From a virus: a stretch of 64,000 nt of DNA. Of the stretch, positions 54,479 to 64,000 are shown in pieces. Position numbers and translations under genes: made by a program. How positions within the stretch are numbered: position 1 is the first letter of the stretch; each line of letters opens with the position of its first letter. The notes beneath the pieces are model-generated. The model worked only from the letters and a program-made list of their open reading frames with translations, made no database searches and was not told where the DNA came from. Location of the stretch: positions 1 through 64,000 of the IMG/VR virus record IMGVR_UViG_3300027782_000064. One strand, written 5' to 3'.

Positions 54479-57400
54479 TTATGAAGTATGCATTCCTGGG
54501 TCAATAATAATAGTAGGCGGTACGGTTGGATAAAAGCCTGGCATTTTTGTTTTAAATAGTAATGTACCAGTTGAATTTATACTTCCTCTCCATGCAAGTT
54601 CATCTAAAAATATTATAAATAATGGATTTTTATAAGTTAATCTTTCCCATGGTGGAATATCATCTTGGTTAAAAAATGGGCTTGATGCAATTCTAGCAAC
54701 TTGAACTCCTGGTATACCACCAAATGCACAAGCAAGTAGTGAAACCAAATATGCTACTTCTTTAACTACTGGCTCAGCAAAAGTAATAACTGGAATATAG
54801 GCGGCCTTTAATAAATTAATTGCCTCTAAATTTGCTAATTTAAGCTTAGATGAATTTGGAATTTCTAGCTGAATTAGCATCAAAGCTAGTTTAATTGGAA
54901 GAATATATGGATTAGCTGAATCAACTACTGTAAAACTTAAATCTTTTAAACTTTTAGTTAGTGATAAAATTGGGCCAACTATTGTTTTTAATGGTTCTAA
55001 AATTCCATCAATTGCAGTATTTAGTAGCCCTTTAATTAATTCAACTAGATCAGTTGCGGTAAGTAGTGCAAAATAACTAACAATATCAAGTGGTAATAAT
55101 GGAATTTTTGGAAGTTTTATATTAAAGCCATTAGGCAATTTTATTGAAACATAGTTTGAAGATTTAGTGGTAGACACGGTTGCAAATTCAGAATTTCCAC
55201 ATGGAATTTGTTTAAGAATTTGTTTTAGTGAATCTTCATTCGGTCCTTGATTAGCAGTTAACATATCGCCAGCGTCAGATAACATTCTAAGTATTAATTC
55301 AAGTAAATATGCAATTGCTAATTTAAGTAATGGTTTAATTACAATATCTAATGGTATTACTATTTGAATTGGAAATGGTACGCCAGTTGGATTTGGAGAT
55401 TGTGGAACACTTAATGCTGATAATATTGGTAATATTACGGCTTGTGAGATTGAAACAATATCGGCTTTTGCAGGTAAAATAATTGGTGGGAGTAATCCAA
55501 GTAGTGAATTAAATAAAGTGGTCAACACTGAAATTCCAATTTCCTCAAGAGCCTCTCCTAATAAACTTTTTAATACATCAATTGTTAGCCCTGATAAAAG
55601 AGCATCAAGCAATGCATTAAAAACGCCAATTGCTGCAAGGATTTGTGGTGAAACTACTTCTGGTGGAGGTTGAGCCGCCGCACAGCATGGAGCAGCTGGA
55701 TCAAATAGTTTTAAATTAGGAGCAGCAACCGATAGTGTAGTAAAGGTTAAGGCTTGTTTAAGACGTTCTTTTCTTAATTTTGCAGCTTCTTTAATTTTAC
55801 CTTTCTCAGCCTCACTTAAGTTTGGATCAATATCTTCCTCAGCTGGATTCGCATTTCCTTGTAAATAATCTAAAGCTTTATTTGCATATTCTTTAATTGC
55901 GTCTTTAAATTCGCTAACGTCTTCATCTTTATTTAAGTTAAATGTTTTTTTACTAAGTAATTTAGCTGGATTAACTTGAGCAGCCATTCTTTTTATTTTT
56001 GCAATAAGGTCAGTAGATTCAAGATCAAAATCTATTAGCCCCTTTGCGGCTTTTTCAATTGTTGGTTGCAATCCGCTAATTGCTGATGGTAATTTTGGAT
56101 TAAGCTTGGTTGGACTATCTGGAAATGAAATTGTGCCTAAGTTTATTTTATCAATATATTCATTAAAATCGTCTAATACACCTGATATTTTAGAAGATAG
56201 AGTAATTGGGTCTAATGATCGTGCGGCTTTTTTGGTCTCTCGTTTCTTTTTTAAGTTGGATTCACCCTCAGCGCCCTTTACTTGAGAGTCACGGTCCTTT
56301 CTGGTTTTATCTTTTAATTTAGCAACGGCAGTTAATTGAATTTCTCCTAATTTATTAAATTGGATATTCATACTTCTTTTAAAATCTGCAATTTGTTTAT
56401 TAAAATCATTTGATAAATCTAAATCTAGAAAGTTCATCATTTTTTCCAAATCGCCAGCATACGAGGCAATATATGTAATAGGGTCAACTTCGCCAATTGG
56501 TGTTCCATCCCTTGTTGTAATATTAGGATTTTTACCAAGTGCTAAAGTTGCAGCAAGTGCGGTAAGTCTAATTGCCTTTGATGCATTGCCGGAAATAGCT
56601 AAAGGACTGACTAGTGAACCTTTAATTAATTGCCCCTTAAATGGATTAGCTGGGTCAAGGCCTAGCGGATTTTCAGATGCTTCAGTTTGATCAATTTCAA
56701 ATCCATATTTTATAGAAGTAGGCGTCATGTATACCAATGGAATATTTGGAGCAAGCAGCATATACTTATTACCATCAGGCGCAAAATATAACATATAAAT
56801 GCTAGGTAATGGTATTCCAAATATTGCAATTGGCATGGTTAGAAAAGTAACAAGTGTTCCAACTGGTGTAGACAGAGTAAATAGGGTTCTCCATTTTTGA
56901 GGTGTTGGTATTAATGCAATACCTAATGGACCAGCTGGTATAATAATATTAACCGGGTAATATCTAAATAGTGGAGCAGTTAAGTCAGGAATTGGTAAAA
57001 GGCTTACTTTATTTAATGATTTTGTAAATTCTCTCCAATAGCAATTATTTGTCATATCCGGTAAACTTGCGTCATTTCCGCCTAGCGTTCTAATGAATAG
57101 TGGATCGCTGCCGAGTTTTTTCATTACTTCCGCTTCGCAATCTTTAGTTGGAATAACCGTTGCTGCTGGCCCCTTAAAACAGGCAACATTAGAAATTTTT
57201 TGGGCTAGAACATCTGGGTCCATTGAATTTTCCTTTATCTTTACCTCTAACAATTCAATTTCAGTATTACACTCAGCTATTTTTGCAAGTAGTTCAGAAT
57301 AAGCTTTAGTATAATATGCTAATTTTTCAGGTAAAACTAAATCAACTGGGTTATACTCAAATGATCCAGTTGAATAAATATTTGAAGTTTGCGCCTTATA

Positions 57401-58846
57401 TGAAGTTGGCCTAGCTAATTTAAGTTGTGCATTAGCAAGTCCTCTAAAAAAATCCGCAACTTCCCTTTTTGCAATAACGGCTAATTCATCAACTGCTGGT
57501 TTTATTTGATTTGGAAAAACGGTTTCCAATTCGGCCTTCTTTTTTATTTCAAGGGTTGAGTTTAGTTTTTCATAAAATTTTTCGTAAGCCGCTTGGCTTT
57601 TAATATAAAATTGGGTATCGCCTTCGGTTATTGAAACTGGTGCATTTTCAATTCCTTTAAACTTTGGATCAATTTTATTTGGATCAACCGAAAGGCCTCT
57701 TTCTTCTAGTGTATATAAATATTGAATTGGATTTGCAAATTTACGATATAATCCAGGATAACCATTTGATACTTGATTGTATAGTGCTCCAGGAACATAG
57801 TCATAATTTGATAAAGGGTTAGAATTTACAGAATCAGCTGGGATACTTAAACAAAAGGTGGCAATAGTATTAGCAAATGGAGTATTGGTTAAATAGGTAT
57901 TTTCTTTAATTGGAATATATTTAGTTATTGAGTCAGAGGTACCGTCTTGGTTTATTTGAGGTACAGTTATTGTGGTTATATTTAAGTCAATTGATCTAAC
58001 TCCAAATGTTGCACTTCTAGCTGGAATCACAATTCCTGAGACTACGTCAGCTGTGTCATTAAAGTTAGGAATTAATTGTCCACTTATTTTATTACATAAA
58101 GAGCTTAGAGTTAAAGAAGTTGTTGGTGCAGTGCCAAGTGAAGGCAATGAGCTAATTTGGTTGGATAGTGCATTGGTTGCGCCTTGTTTAGCAACACTTT
58201 GATTTTCTTCTGCAAGGATTCTATTTTTCCGAGCTTCATAATAATTTTGATATACTCCGCCGTTTATTAGAATACCATAGGCAACGTCTGAAACAAGATA
58301 TGTTGATATATTTTGTGAATTGTATGTCGTAAATGTTTTAAAGATTGCGTCACTTAAATCGTGAATTGTGGTAAGTGCATAATAGTAAATCTCGTAAGTG
58401 GTATTGGTATTAATATAATTACTCCAAATTCCATTTTCAATAGCTAGAGTTCGGTCATATTCATCAGTCCAATATAAGTATTCAGAAGTTAATGGTTCAA
58501 GTGTAGTTATGGTAGAATTAAAAAAGTCAAGCCGTTCTTTATAATATTTGGAAATAATATTATAATGGTCACGGGTTTCTTCTACTTTACCTTTAACTAC
58601 GGCAATTTCAATTGTAGTTGACTGCTTTGCCATTTGATTAATTAGGATAGCCTTTACCTCTTCAACTCCTTGGTTAATACAGTTGCCAGCCTCTTCCGGC
58701 ATTGGAATTTTAAAATCCTTTGAAATTGGGGCAACCGGTTCAGGCAAACAGGCTTTTATATTAGCTAAATCTGCCTCAGTAAAAACTGGTGATGCAAGTT
58801 TGCCGCACTTAATATCATTAATTAGGTTTTTAAATGTGATGTTCAA
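54479..58846 (-). CDS. Giant protein of unknown function, 1455 residues
   Basis: The largest gene in the window. The N-terminal third is hydrophilic with coiled-coil and Tyr/Asn/Thr-rich segments. The middle has Pro-rich hydrophobic stretches (VTFLTMPIAIFGIPLPSIYM, then MLLAPNIPLVYMTPTSIKYG) and basic helices near residue 870 (KDKTRKDRDSQVKG, KKKRETKKAARS). The last 400 residues contain many hydrophobic Leu/Ile/Pro helices (LLGLLPPIILPAKADIVSIS, then PLLKLAIAYLLELILRMLSD). Motifs for enzymes are not visible. It could be a structural protein (baseplate, tape-measure-like or internal) or a pore-forming ejected protein. It lies on the minus strand next to GroEL, without a recognisable late promoter. 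Confidence 0.75.
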   Translation of the reverse strand: MNITFKNLINDIKCGKLASPVFTEADLANIKACLPEPVAPISKDFKIPMPEEAGNCINQGVEEVKAILINQMAKQSTTIEIAVVKGKVEETRDHYNIISKYYKERLDFFNSTITTLEPLTSEYLYWTDEYDRTLAIENGIWSNYINTNTTYEIYYYALTTIHDLSDAIFKTFTTYNSQNISTYLVSDVAYGILINGGVYQNYYEARKNRILAEENQSVAKQGATNALSNQISSLPSLGTAPTTSLTLSSLCNKISGQLIPNFNDTADVVSGIVIPARSATFGVRSIDLNITTITVPQINQDGTSDSITKYIPIKENTYLTNTPFANTIATFCLSIPADSVNSNPLSNYDYVPGALYNQVSNGYPGLYRKFANPIQYLYTLEERGLSVDPNKIDPKFKGIENAPVSITEGDTQFYIKSQAAYEKFYEKLNSTLEIKKKAELETVFPNQIKPAVDELAVIAKREVADFFRGLANAQLKLARPTSYKAQTSNIYSTGSFEYNPVDLVLPEKLAYYTKAYSELLAKIAECNTEIELLEVKIKENSMDPDVLAQKISNVACFKGPAATVIPTKDCEAEVMKKLGSDPLFIRTLGGNDASLPDMTNNCYWREFTKSLNKVSLLPIPDLTAPLFRYYPVNIIIPAGPLGIALIPTPQKWRTLFTLSTPVGTLVTFLTMPIAIFGIPLPSIYMLYFAPDGNKYMLLAPNIPLVYMTPTSIKYGFEIDQTEASENPLGLDPANPFKGQLIKGSLVSPLAISGNASKAIRLTALAATLALGKNPNITTRDGTPIGEVDPITYIASYAGDLEKMMNFLDLDLSNDFNKQIADFKRSMNIQFNKLGEIQLTAVAKLKDKTRKDRDSQVKGAEGESNLKKKRETKKAARSLDPITLSSKISGVLDDFNEYIDKINLGTISFPDSPTKLNPKLPSAISGLQPTIEKAAKGLIDFDLESTDLIAKIKRMAAQVNPAKLLSKKTFNLNKDEDVSEFKDAIKEYANKALDYLQGNANPAEEDIDPNLSEAEKGKIKEAAKLRKERLKQALTFTTLSVAAPNLKLFDPAAPCCAAAQPPPEVVSPQILAAIGVFNALLDALLSGLTIDVLKSLLGEALEEIGISVLTTLFNSLLGLLPPIILPAKADIVSISQAVILPILSALSVPQSPNPTGVPFPIQIVIPLDIVIKPLLKLAIAYLLELILRMLSDAGDMLTANQGPNEDSLKQILKQIPCGNSEFATVSTTKSSNYVSIKLPNGFNIKLPKIPLLPLDIVSYFALLTATDLVELIKGLLNTAIDGILEPLKTIVGPILSLTKSLKDLSFTVVDSANPYILPIKLALMLIQLEIPNSSKLKLANLEAINLLKAAYIPVITFAEPVVKEVAYLVSLLACAFGGIPGVQVARIASSPFFNQDDIPPWERLTYKNPLFIIFLDELAWRGSINSTGTLLFKTKMPGFYPTVPPTIIIDPGMHTS

Positions 58847-58886
58847 TGAATTAGGTTCTTTATTTTATCTATCATTCTCTTTAAAT

Positions 58887-58926
58887 AGACCAGCGCTTGC
58901 GAGGGTTACTCAACAAGCGCCGGTCT
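58887..58926 (-). terminator. Strong hairpin between GroEL and the giant gene
   Basis: AGACCAGCGCTTG (58887-58899) pairs with CAAGCGCCGGTCT (58914-58926) with one mismatch, around a 14-base loop. It is GC-rich for this genome. There is no T-run on the minus strand after it, so it may be an attenuator, an RNA stabiliser or a weak terminator for GroEL transcripts. Confidence 0.55.
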
Positions 58927-58946
58927 GTAATTGTAATTTAAAATTA

Positions 58947-60527
<1,581 letters not shown>

Positions 60528-60543
60528 TTATCATTTGGTTATT

Positions 60544-61287
60544 TTACTTTATTATTATATCAGATTTTTCAATTTGGTTTAGGTTAGAAAGCTTTAATGC
60601 CACTTGAATTAGCGTAATTACGTCTTTTTGGCAATATTCTTTAATTCCATCAACATTTCCGGCCCAATAATTTTCATGTACCTGGTCGCCTTTCATTGCA
60701 TCCTTAGGGGAATCTATTCCAAGAACCGTTGCTAAAAGATCTAATGAGGTAAACCCTTCTTGCCATGCGCCAAATGACCAAAGTTCTGAAGTATCAATAA
60801 TTGAAGTTTCCCAAGGTTTTTTATCCCATACTTGAAGTGGTGTTGCGGGCTCAATATTAAGAATAAATGCTCTTTTACATAAGAACGGAACATCAAACCT
60901 TTTTACATTGTGACCGGCTATTTTTATACCAGTTTTAGAAAGAGCTGACATTAGTTTAAATGATTGGCGTAAAATTTCAGCTTCATCATCTCCAGCATAG
61001 GAAACAATTTGAGCAGTTGGCACTCCATCTACAAATTTCATTTTGCCAAATGAGACACAAACTACTCTGCCAAATTCAGCATGCAGAGCTGATTTCATTT
61101 GATAAAGCTCTTCATCTGACTTGTCTTTATTATCTGGGTATTTAGCCCCTAGCTGATTTTTAAGGATTTCTGCTTTAGCTGACCATAATTCTTGCATTTT
61201 AGGTGAAAGAGAATCAGCATGATTTGTAGTACCAGCTGTTTCTATATCAAAAAACAGCATTTTTTCTAATTGGTGTGGATCGAACAT
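60544..61287 (-). CDS. PolB-like 3'-5' exonuclease (DEDDy)
   Basis: 247 residues. Exo I is [10 protein letters not shown] (Asp, Glu), Exo [17 protein letters not shown] (Asp) and Exo [14 protein letters not shown] (Tyr, Asp). [14 protein letters not shown] after motif I and [10 protein letters not shown] fit the 'predicted 3'-5' exonuclease related to PolB' group, which is frequent in Bacteroidota. It probably trims DNA or RNA ends; the phage polymerase has its own proofreading domain, so this is extra. It lies 16 bases upstream of GroEL on the same strand, with a TTAGTATAATTA motif (61310-61321) before it. Confidence 0.85.
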   Translation of the reverse strand: MFDPHQLEKMLFFDIETAGTTNHADSLSPKMQELWSAKAEILKNQLGAKYPDNKDKSDEELYQMKSALHAEFGRVVCVSFGKMKFVDGVPTAQIVSYAGDDEAEILRQSFKLMSALSKTGIKIAGHNVKRFDVPFLCKRAFILNIEPATPLQVWDKKPWETSIIDTSELWSFGAWQEGFTSLDLLATVLGIDSPKDAMKGDQVHENYWAGNVDGIKEYCQKDVITLIQVALKLSNLNQIEKSDIIIK

Positions 61288-61533
61288 GACTTTAGTATTA
61301 TAAGTTAGGATAATTATACTAATAAAGATAAAAAATAGCCATTAATTAGGATCTAATTGCTAAAGTTTACTTAATTCTTTATATTAATAAAATAAGTAGA
61401 CTAAGTATTTGCTAACTAAGTTTCTGACGCTATACCCTCCCAACACCCTTATTCTACAGTACATTTTACAAAGGTTTTAAACAAAACTAAAAAATATTTG
61501 GTAGTAGAATATTCAAAATCATTAAAATGAACC
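61288..61533. promoter_or_regulatory. Divergent intergenic region
   Basis: 245 bases between the exonuclease gene (minus) and the RuvC-like gene (plus), the longest noncoding stretch in the window. It contains minus-strand TTAGTATAATTA (61321-61310), a likely early promoter for the exonuclease/GroEL operon, and AT-rich stretches with several TATA-like boxes on the plus strand. No late core, open frame or stable hairpin is evident. Confidence 0.4.
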
Positions 61534-62199
61534 TTGGTAGTAATAGGTATCGACTTTTCAATACAGTTTCCAGCTGTATGCATCTGCAAAGACTTTAAAA
61601 GTTTTCATTGGATTGCGTGCGTTAATACCAATACAACTAAAGCCCATCGAAAATTACTTGAAGATACTCAACTTCAATTTCCTGGTCTGGAATTCATATT
61701 TTTACCCCCAAAGAACTTTAAGTACGATACTTACTCTGGTGTAGAACGTGCTAAACTAGCAAACTATTCACTACTAGTTGATACCCTAATAAACCGAGTA
61801 AAAGAAATAATTAAACCTGAACCAGACAGAATCATTTCAATTGAAGGTATTGCATATGGGGCTCAAGGTAATGCCCTATTAGATATAGCCCAGTCAACTG
61901 GTATGCTTAGAAAAAAGGTGCTAGATGACTTATTAAATAATAAACAAGAAAGCCTTTTCATATTTTCACCTGGCGAACTTAAAAATGCAATTGGTGCAAA
62001 GGGTAATGCTGGTAAAATTGATGTTTACAAGCAGTTTATGGAAACCCCACTTCTTGCAAAAGACAGTAGTTTACATAAAGTTTTAATTGAATATAATGCT
62101 CAAATTATTAAAAAAGATGTAGTAGGTTCGCCATTTATGGACATGATTGATTCGTATTTAGCCGTCCTTAAGATCTACACATCGCTAAAAGAATCCTAA
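61534..62199 (+). CDS. RuvC-like Holliday junction endonuclease (RNase H fold)
   Basis: 221 residues. VVIGIDFSIQFPAVCI gives the first strand with Asp. IISIEGIAYGAQGNALLDIA supplies the Glu and the helix, followed by SPGELKNAIGAKGNAGK and a C-terminal MDMIDSYLAVLK with acidic residues, the RuvC arrangement. It could resolve branched DNA before packaging, the role of endonuclease VII in T4. The start is TTG 61534; the ATG at 61527 is out of frame. The late sigma-like gene follows after 4 bases. Confidence 0.75.
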   Translation: MVVIGIDFSIQFPAVCICKDFKSFHWIACVNTNTTKAHRKLLEDTQLQFPGLEFIFLPPKNFKYDTYSGVERAKLANYSLLVDTLINRVKEIIKPEPDRIISIEGIAYGAQGNALLDIAQSTGMLRKKVLDDLLNNKQESLFIFSPGELKNAIGAKGNAGKIDVYKQFMETPLLAKDSSLHKVLIEYNAQIIKKDVVGSPFMDMIDSYLAVLKIYTSLKES

Positions 62200-62203
62200 T
62201 CAA

Positions 62204-62623
62204 ATGGCAAAGGCTAAAGAAAGTAAGTACTACATTAACAACCGAGATTTCACTAATGAAATTATCCGGTGCAAGCATGGAATGCTTAATGAAGTAACCG
62301 GTTATCAGCACACAGCTGGAGAATTATCCCCTATTGCAATTAACTATTTTATAATTCTGGCAAATAGAGCAATCCTAAAATTAAGGTTTAGTAATCCACT
62401 AGACAAAGAAGATTGTATTCAATCCGCTCTATTGGATCTACTTAGATATTGGAGAAACTTTAACGAAGAAAAATCAAACAATGCATTTGCCTATTTTACG
62501 CAGATTGCAAAGAACGGATACGCAAAAGAATACAAAAAGATTTACAAACACATAGGTAAAGGCGAAAAAGTTGAATTTGTATCATTAAGCCATTCTGGCG
62601 AAAGTGAAATTTATACAATATAA
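62204..62623 (+). CDS. 55: Late transcription sigma factor (gp55-like)
   Basis: T4 gp55 is a small sigma factor that reads TATAAATA late promoters with gp33 and the sliding clamp. This 139-residue protein has the same layout: YYINNRDFTNEIIRCKHGM near the start (gp55: YNYVNNKELLQAI), then AILKLRFSNPLDKEDCIQSA and LLDLLRYWRNFNEEKSNNAF, then AYFTQIAKNGYAKEYKKIYK (gp55: HAYITQACFNAFVQRIKKE), the sigma region 2 helices that melt the promoter. It is shorter than T4 gp55 (185). It follows the RuvC-like gene by 4 bases. Matching late promoters across the window support the call. Confidence 0.82.
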   Translation: MAKAKESKYYINNRDFTNEIIRCKHGMLNEVTGYQHTAGELSPIAINYFIILANRAILKLRFSNPLDKEDCIQSALLDLLRYWRNFNEEKSNNAFAYFTQIAKNGYAKEYKKIYKHIGKGEKVEFVSLSHSGESEIYTI

Positions 62624-62670
62624 CGCAATATGTTACCAGCAATTTATAAATCCACTAGTACTAACCTCCT

Positions 62671-62680
62671 TAATAAATAA
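62671..62680 (+). promoter_or_regulatory. Late promoter of the baseplate gene at 62705
   Basis: TAATAAATAA, ending AAGG rather than AAC, 25 bases before the ATG at 62705. The predicted transcript starts near 62685. Confidence 0.65.
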
Positions 62681-62704
62681 AGGTAAAGAGCTAGGTAATA
62701 ACTC

Positions 62705-64000
62705 ATGGACATTAATAATTTAGTATTTTTTGATAAAAACGGTGAATCTTATAACTTTTCACAAAACGCCAATACTGGTGCTTGGGAAGGTTCTGACTAT
62801 TTTTTACCAATATCAACTGCTCTATATGATGTTTCAAACCTGTTTATTCTTGAAAAAGTCGGAGATAATTACCGATTTCCAGTTTTAGAACCAGGCTCTA
62901 AATTAACAGTTACTTGGCAAACTGCTGAGTCTGCTGATAATTTTTTCTTATTTACAATTGCAAAAGAGGATACTCACACTGACTCAACTACCTACTTATC
63001 ACGACAAACTCGGCTTGATATAGATTATGAGGACCTTTCACCTGGTGGATTAGTTGATTTGGATTTAACTTATCCATTACAACTAAACGTAGGCTTTTCT
63101 CCATCTGAGGAGGTTAGTTACAACCGAATCTTAAATATTAACTATGAAATTGGTTCAAGTAAGACGCTAATTGCCTCTATCTACTTTTATGGTGAAGGCG
63201 AAGATGAAGATGAGAGGTTCCGAATTTGGCTAGCTAACTTTGGAATCAAGTTTAATCGAGAAGATGCTCTTTTACTAAAAGATTATGACCTAAAAGAAGG
63301 TTTACCTGATTGGAAGCAAATTAATCAAGCAAGAAAGCAAATATTAGTAAACCGTGATCAAATTTACCCATATGTTGGTACATATAAAGGACTTATTAAT
63401 ATAATTAATATTTTAGGCTACCGCGATGTACTTAGAGTAAAGGAATATTGGCAAGATCAGGACACAAAGTCTGGATACTATGGAAAATACGCAATGGTTG
63501 ATGTTACCGACCTACTTACAGTTGGTGCAATTGATGAATTAGACCTAGTTGACCTAAATGGCCAACTTAAAAAAGGCGGAAAATTCAAAAAGACTGAATT
63601 TCTTGCACTAGTTTATGAATTTTCAATTGCCAGTGATGTTTATGATGATGATGGAATTCCAGAAGTTGAGTTTACCACTGATTTTACAGTAGATGAAATA
63701 TTTTATAAACTAAATCGGCTTTCAACTAAATTAAAAACTGAAATTTTACCAATAAATGTTGTAATTAAAGACGTTATTGGAGAATTCATATATTTTAGTA
63801 AATTTAATATTAGAAGTTGGTCAGATTCTGCAATAATTACTGAATTACAACTAAACGATAATTATAATACAATAATTAACCATCCTTCCCCAAAATCTCA
63901 ACTGTTATTGATTAGAGATATTAAACCGCTATACCCTAAAACTAATGGAACCTCACAATTTCCTGAAATTACGTTTAACCAAACCACAATTTTACCATAT
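62705..64000 (+). CDS. Putative baseplate wedge protein, N-terminal part (runs off the window)
   Basis: 432 codons are visible from ATG 62705 to the window end without a stop. A beta-rich N-terminal domain (LVFFDKNGESYNFSQNANTG, LTVTWQTAES) is followed by INQARKQILVNRDQIYPYVG and TYKGLINIINILGYRDVLRV with KEYWQDQD. This Tyr-Lys-Gly, helix, Leu-Gly-Tyr pattern resembles the conserved core of gpI-type tail proteins and their gp7-like wedge relatives. A second beta domain follows (FLALVYEFSIASDVY). A late promoter lies 25 bases upstream. It is probably the first of a block of wedge genes; the exact T4 equivalent is uncertain. Confidence 0.6.
   Translation, partial: MDINNLVFFDKNGESYNFSQNANTGAWEGSDYFLPISTALYDVSNLFILEKVGDNYRFPVLEPGSKLTVTWQTAESADNFFLFTIAKEDTHTDSTTYLSRQTRLDIDYEDLSPGGLVDLDLTYPLQLNVGFSPSEEVSYNRILNINYEIGSSKTLIASIYFYGEGEDEDERFRIWLANFGIKFNREDALLLKDYDLKEGLPDWKQINQARKQILVNRDQIYPYVGTYKGLINIINILGYRDVLRVKEYWQDQDTKSGYYGKYAMVDVTDLLTVGAIDELDLVDLNGQLKKGGKFKKTEFLALVYEFSIASDVYDDDGIPEVEFTTDFTVDEIFYKLNRLSTKLKTEILPINVVIKDVIGEFIYFSKFNIRSWSDSAIITELQLNDNYNTIINHPSPKSQLLLIRDIKPLYPKTNGTSQFPEITFNQTTILPY

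Overview
The window is part of the genome of a large, AT-rich, T4-related myovirus (tailed phage with a contractile tail). The diagnosis rests on T4-type genes that can be read directly: major capsid protein, prohead protease, tail tube, tail sheath, baseplate hub and spike proteins, UvsX, UvsW, gp41 helicase, the gp46/gp47 nuclease, gp32, RNase H, a family B DNA polymerase and a gp55-like late sigma factor. Start codons are almost never preceded by a Shine-Dalgarno sequence. Even capsid, sheath and tube genes have only A-rich leaders. With the Hc1-type histone-like protein and the PolB-like exonuclease, both of kinds common in Bacteroidota, this suggests (inference) a Bacteroidota host. I see no integrase, tRNA, CRISPR array or insertion sequence.

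Layout. 1-1772 (minus): start of a primase-like gene and the C-terminal half of a split DNA polymerase. 1842-3604 (plus): three late genes. 3682-6178 (minus): UvsW and two unknowns. 6230-9331 (plus): HAD phosphatase, P-loop kinase and a fused ligase-like/adenylyltransferase. 9401-10972 (minus): T5 A1-like phosphoesterase. 11072-29826 (plus): long late block with a Dps-like protein, candidate internal proteins, baseplate and spike proteins, DnaJ, fused protease-scaffold, capsid protein, a Lys-rich repeat protein and the tail tube. 29860-41801 (minus): nucleotide metabolism and replication/recombination (dCMP deaminase, ThyA, gp46, a SET-domain protein, gp47, gp41, UvsX, N-terminal polymerase half, dUTPase). 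41976-45002 (plus): sheath. 45139-61287 (minus): membrane protein, nucleotidase-like HAD, GroES, RNase H, gp32, histone-like protein, two late capsid-targeted candidates, class II ribonucleotide reductase, S1-like protein, a 1455-residue unknown, GroEL and an exonuclease. 61534-64000 (plus): RuvC-like nuclease, gp55-like sigma factor and the start of a baseplate gene.

How it works together. Late genes carry a T4-like late promoter core (A/G)ATAAATAAC, always about 14-30 bases before the start codon, and the window itself encodes a gp55-like sigma factor that could read it. A second motif, TAGTATATTA, sits before several replication or metabolism genes and may be the early/middle promoter. At two divergent junctions one gene has the early motif and its opposite neighbour has the late one.

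The most notable features are: a DNA polymerase broken in the fingers domain with the halves 38 kb apart; a prohead protease fused to a 14-residue-repeat scaffold, with a candidate internal promoter and start that would make the scaffold alone; a family of proteins sharing a T4-like capsid-targeting N-terminus; a full phage-borne chaperone set (GroEL, GroES, DnaJ); an S1-like protein in an SD-less genome; and a SET-domain gene between gp46 and gp47.
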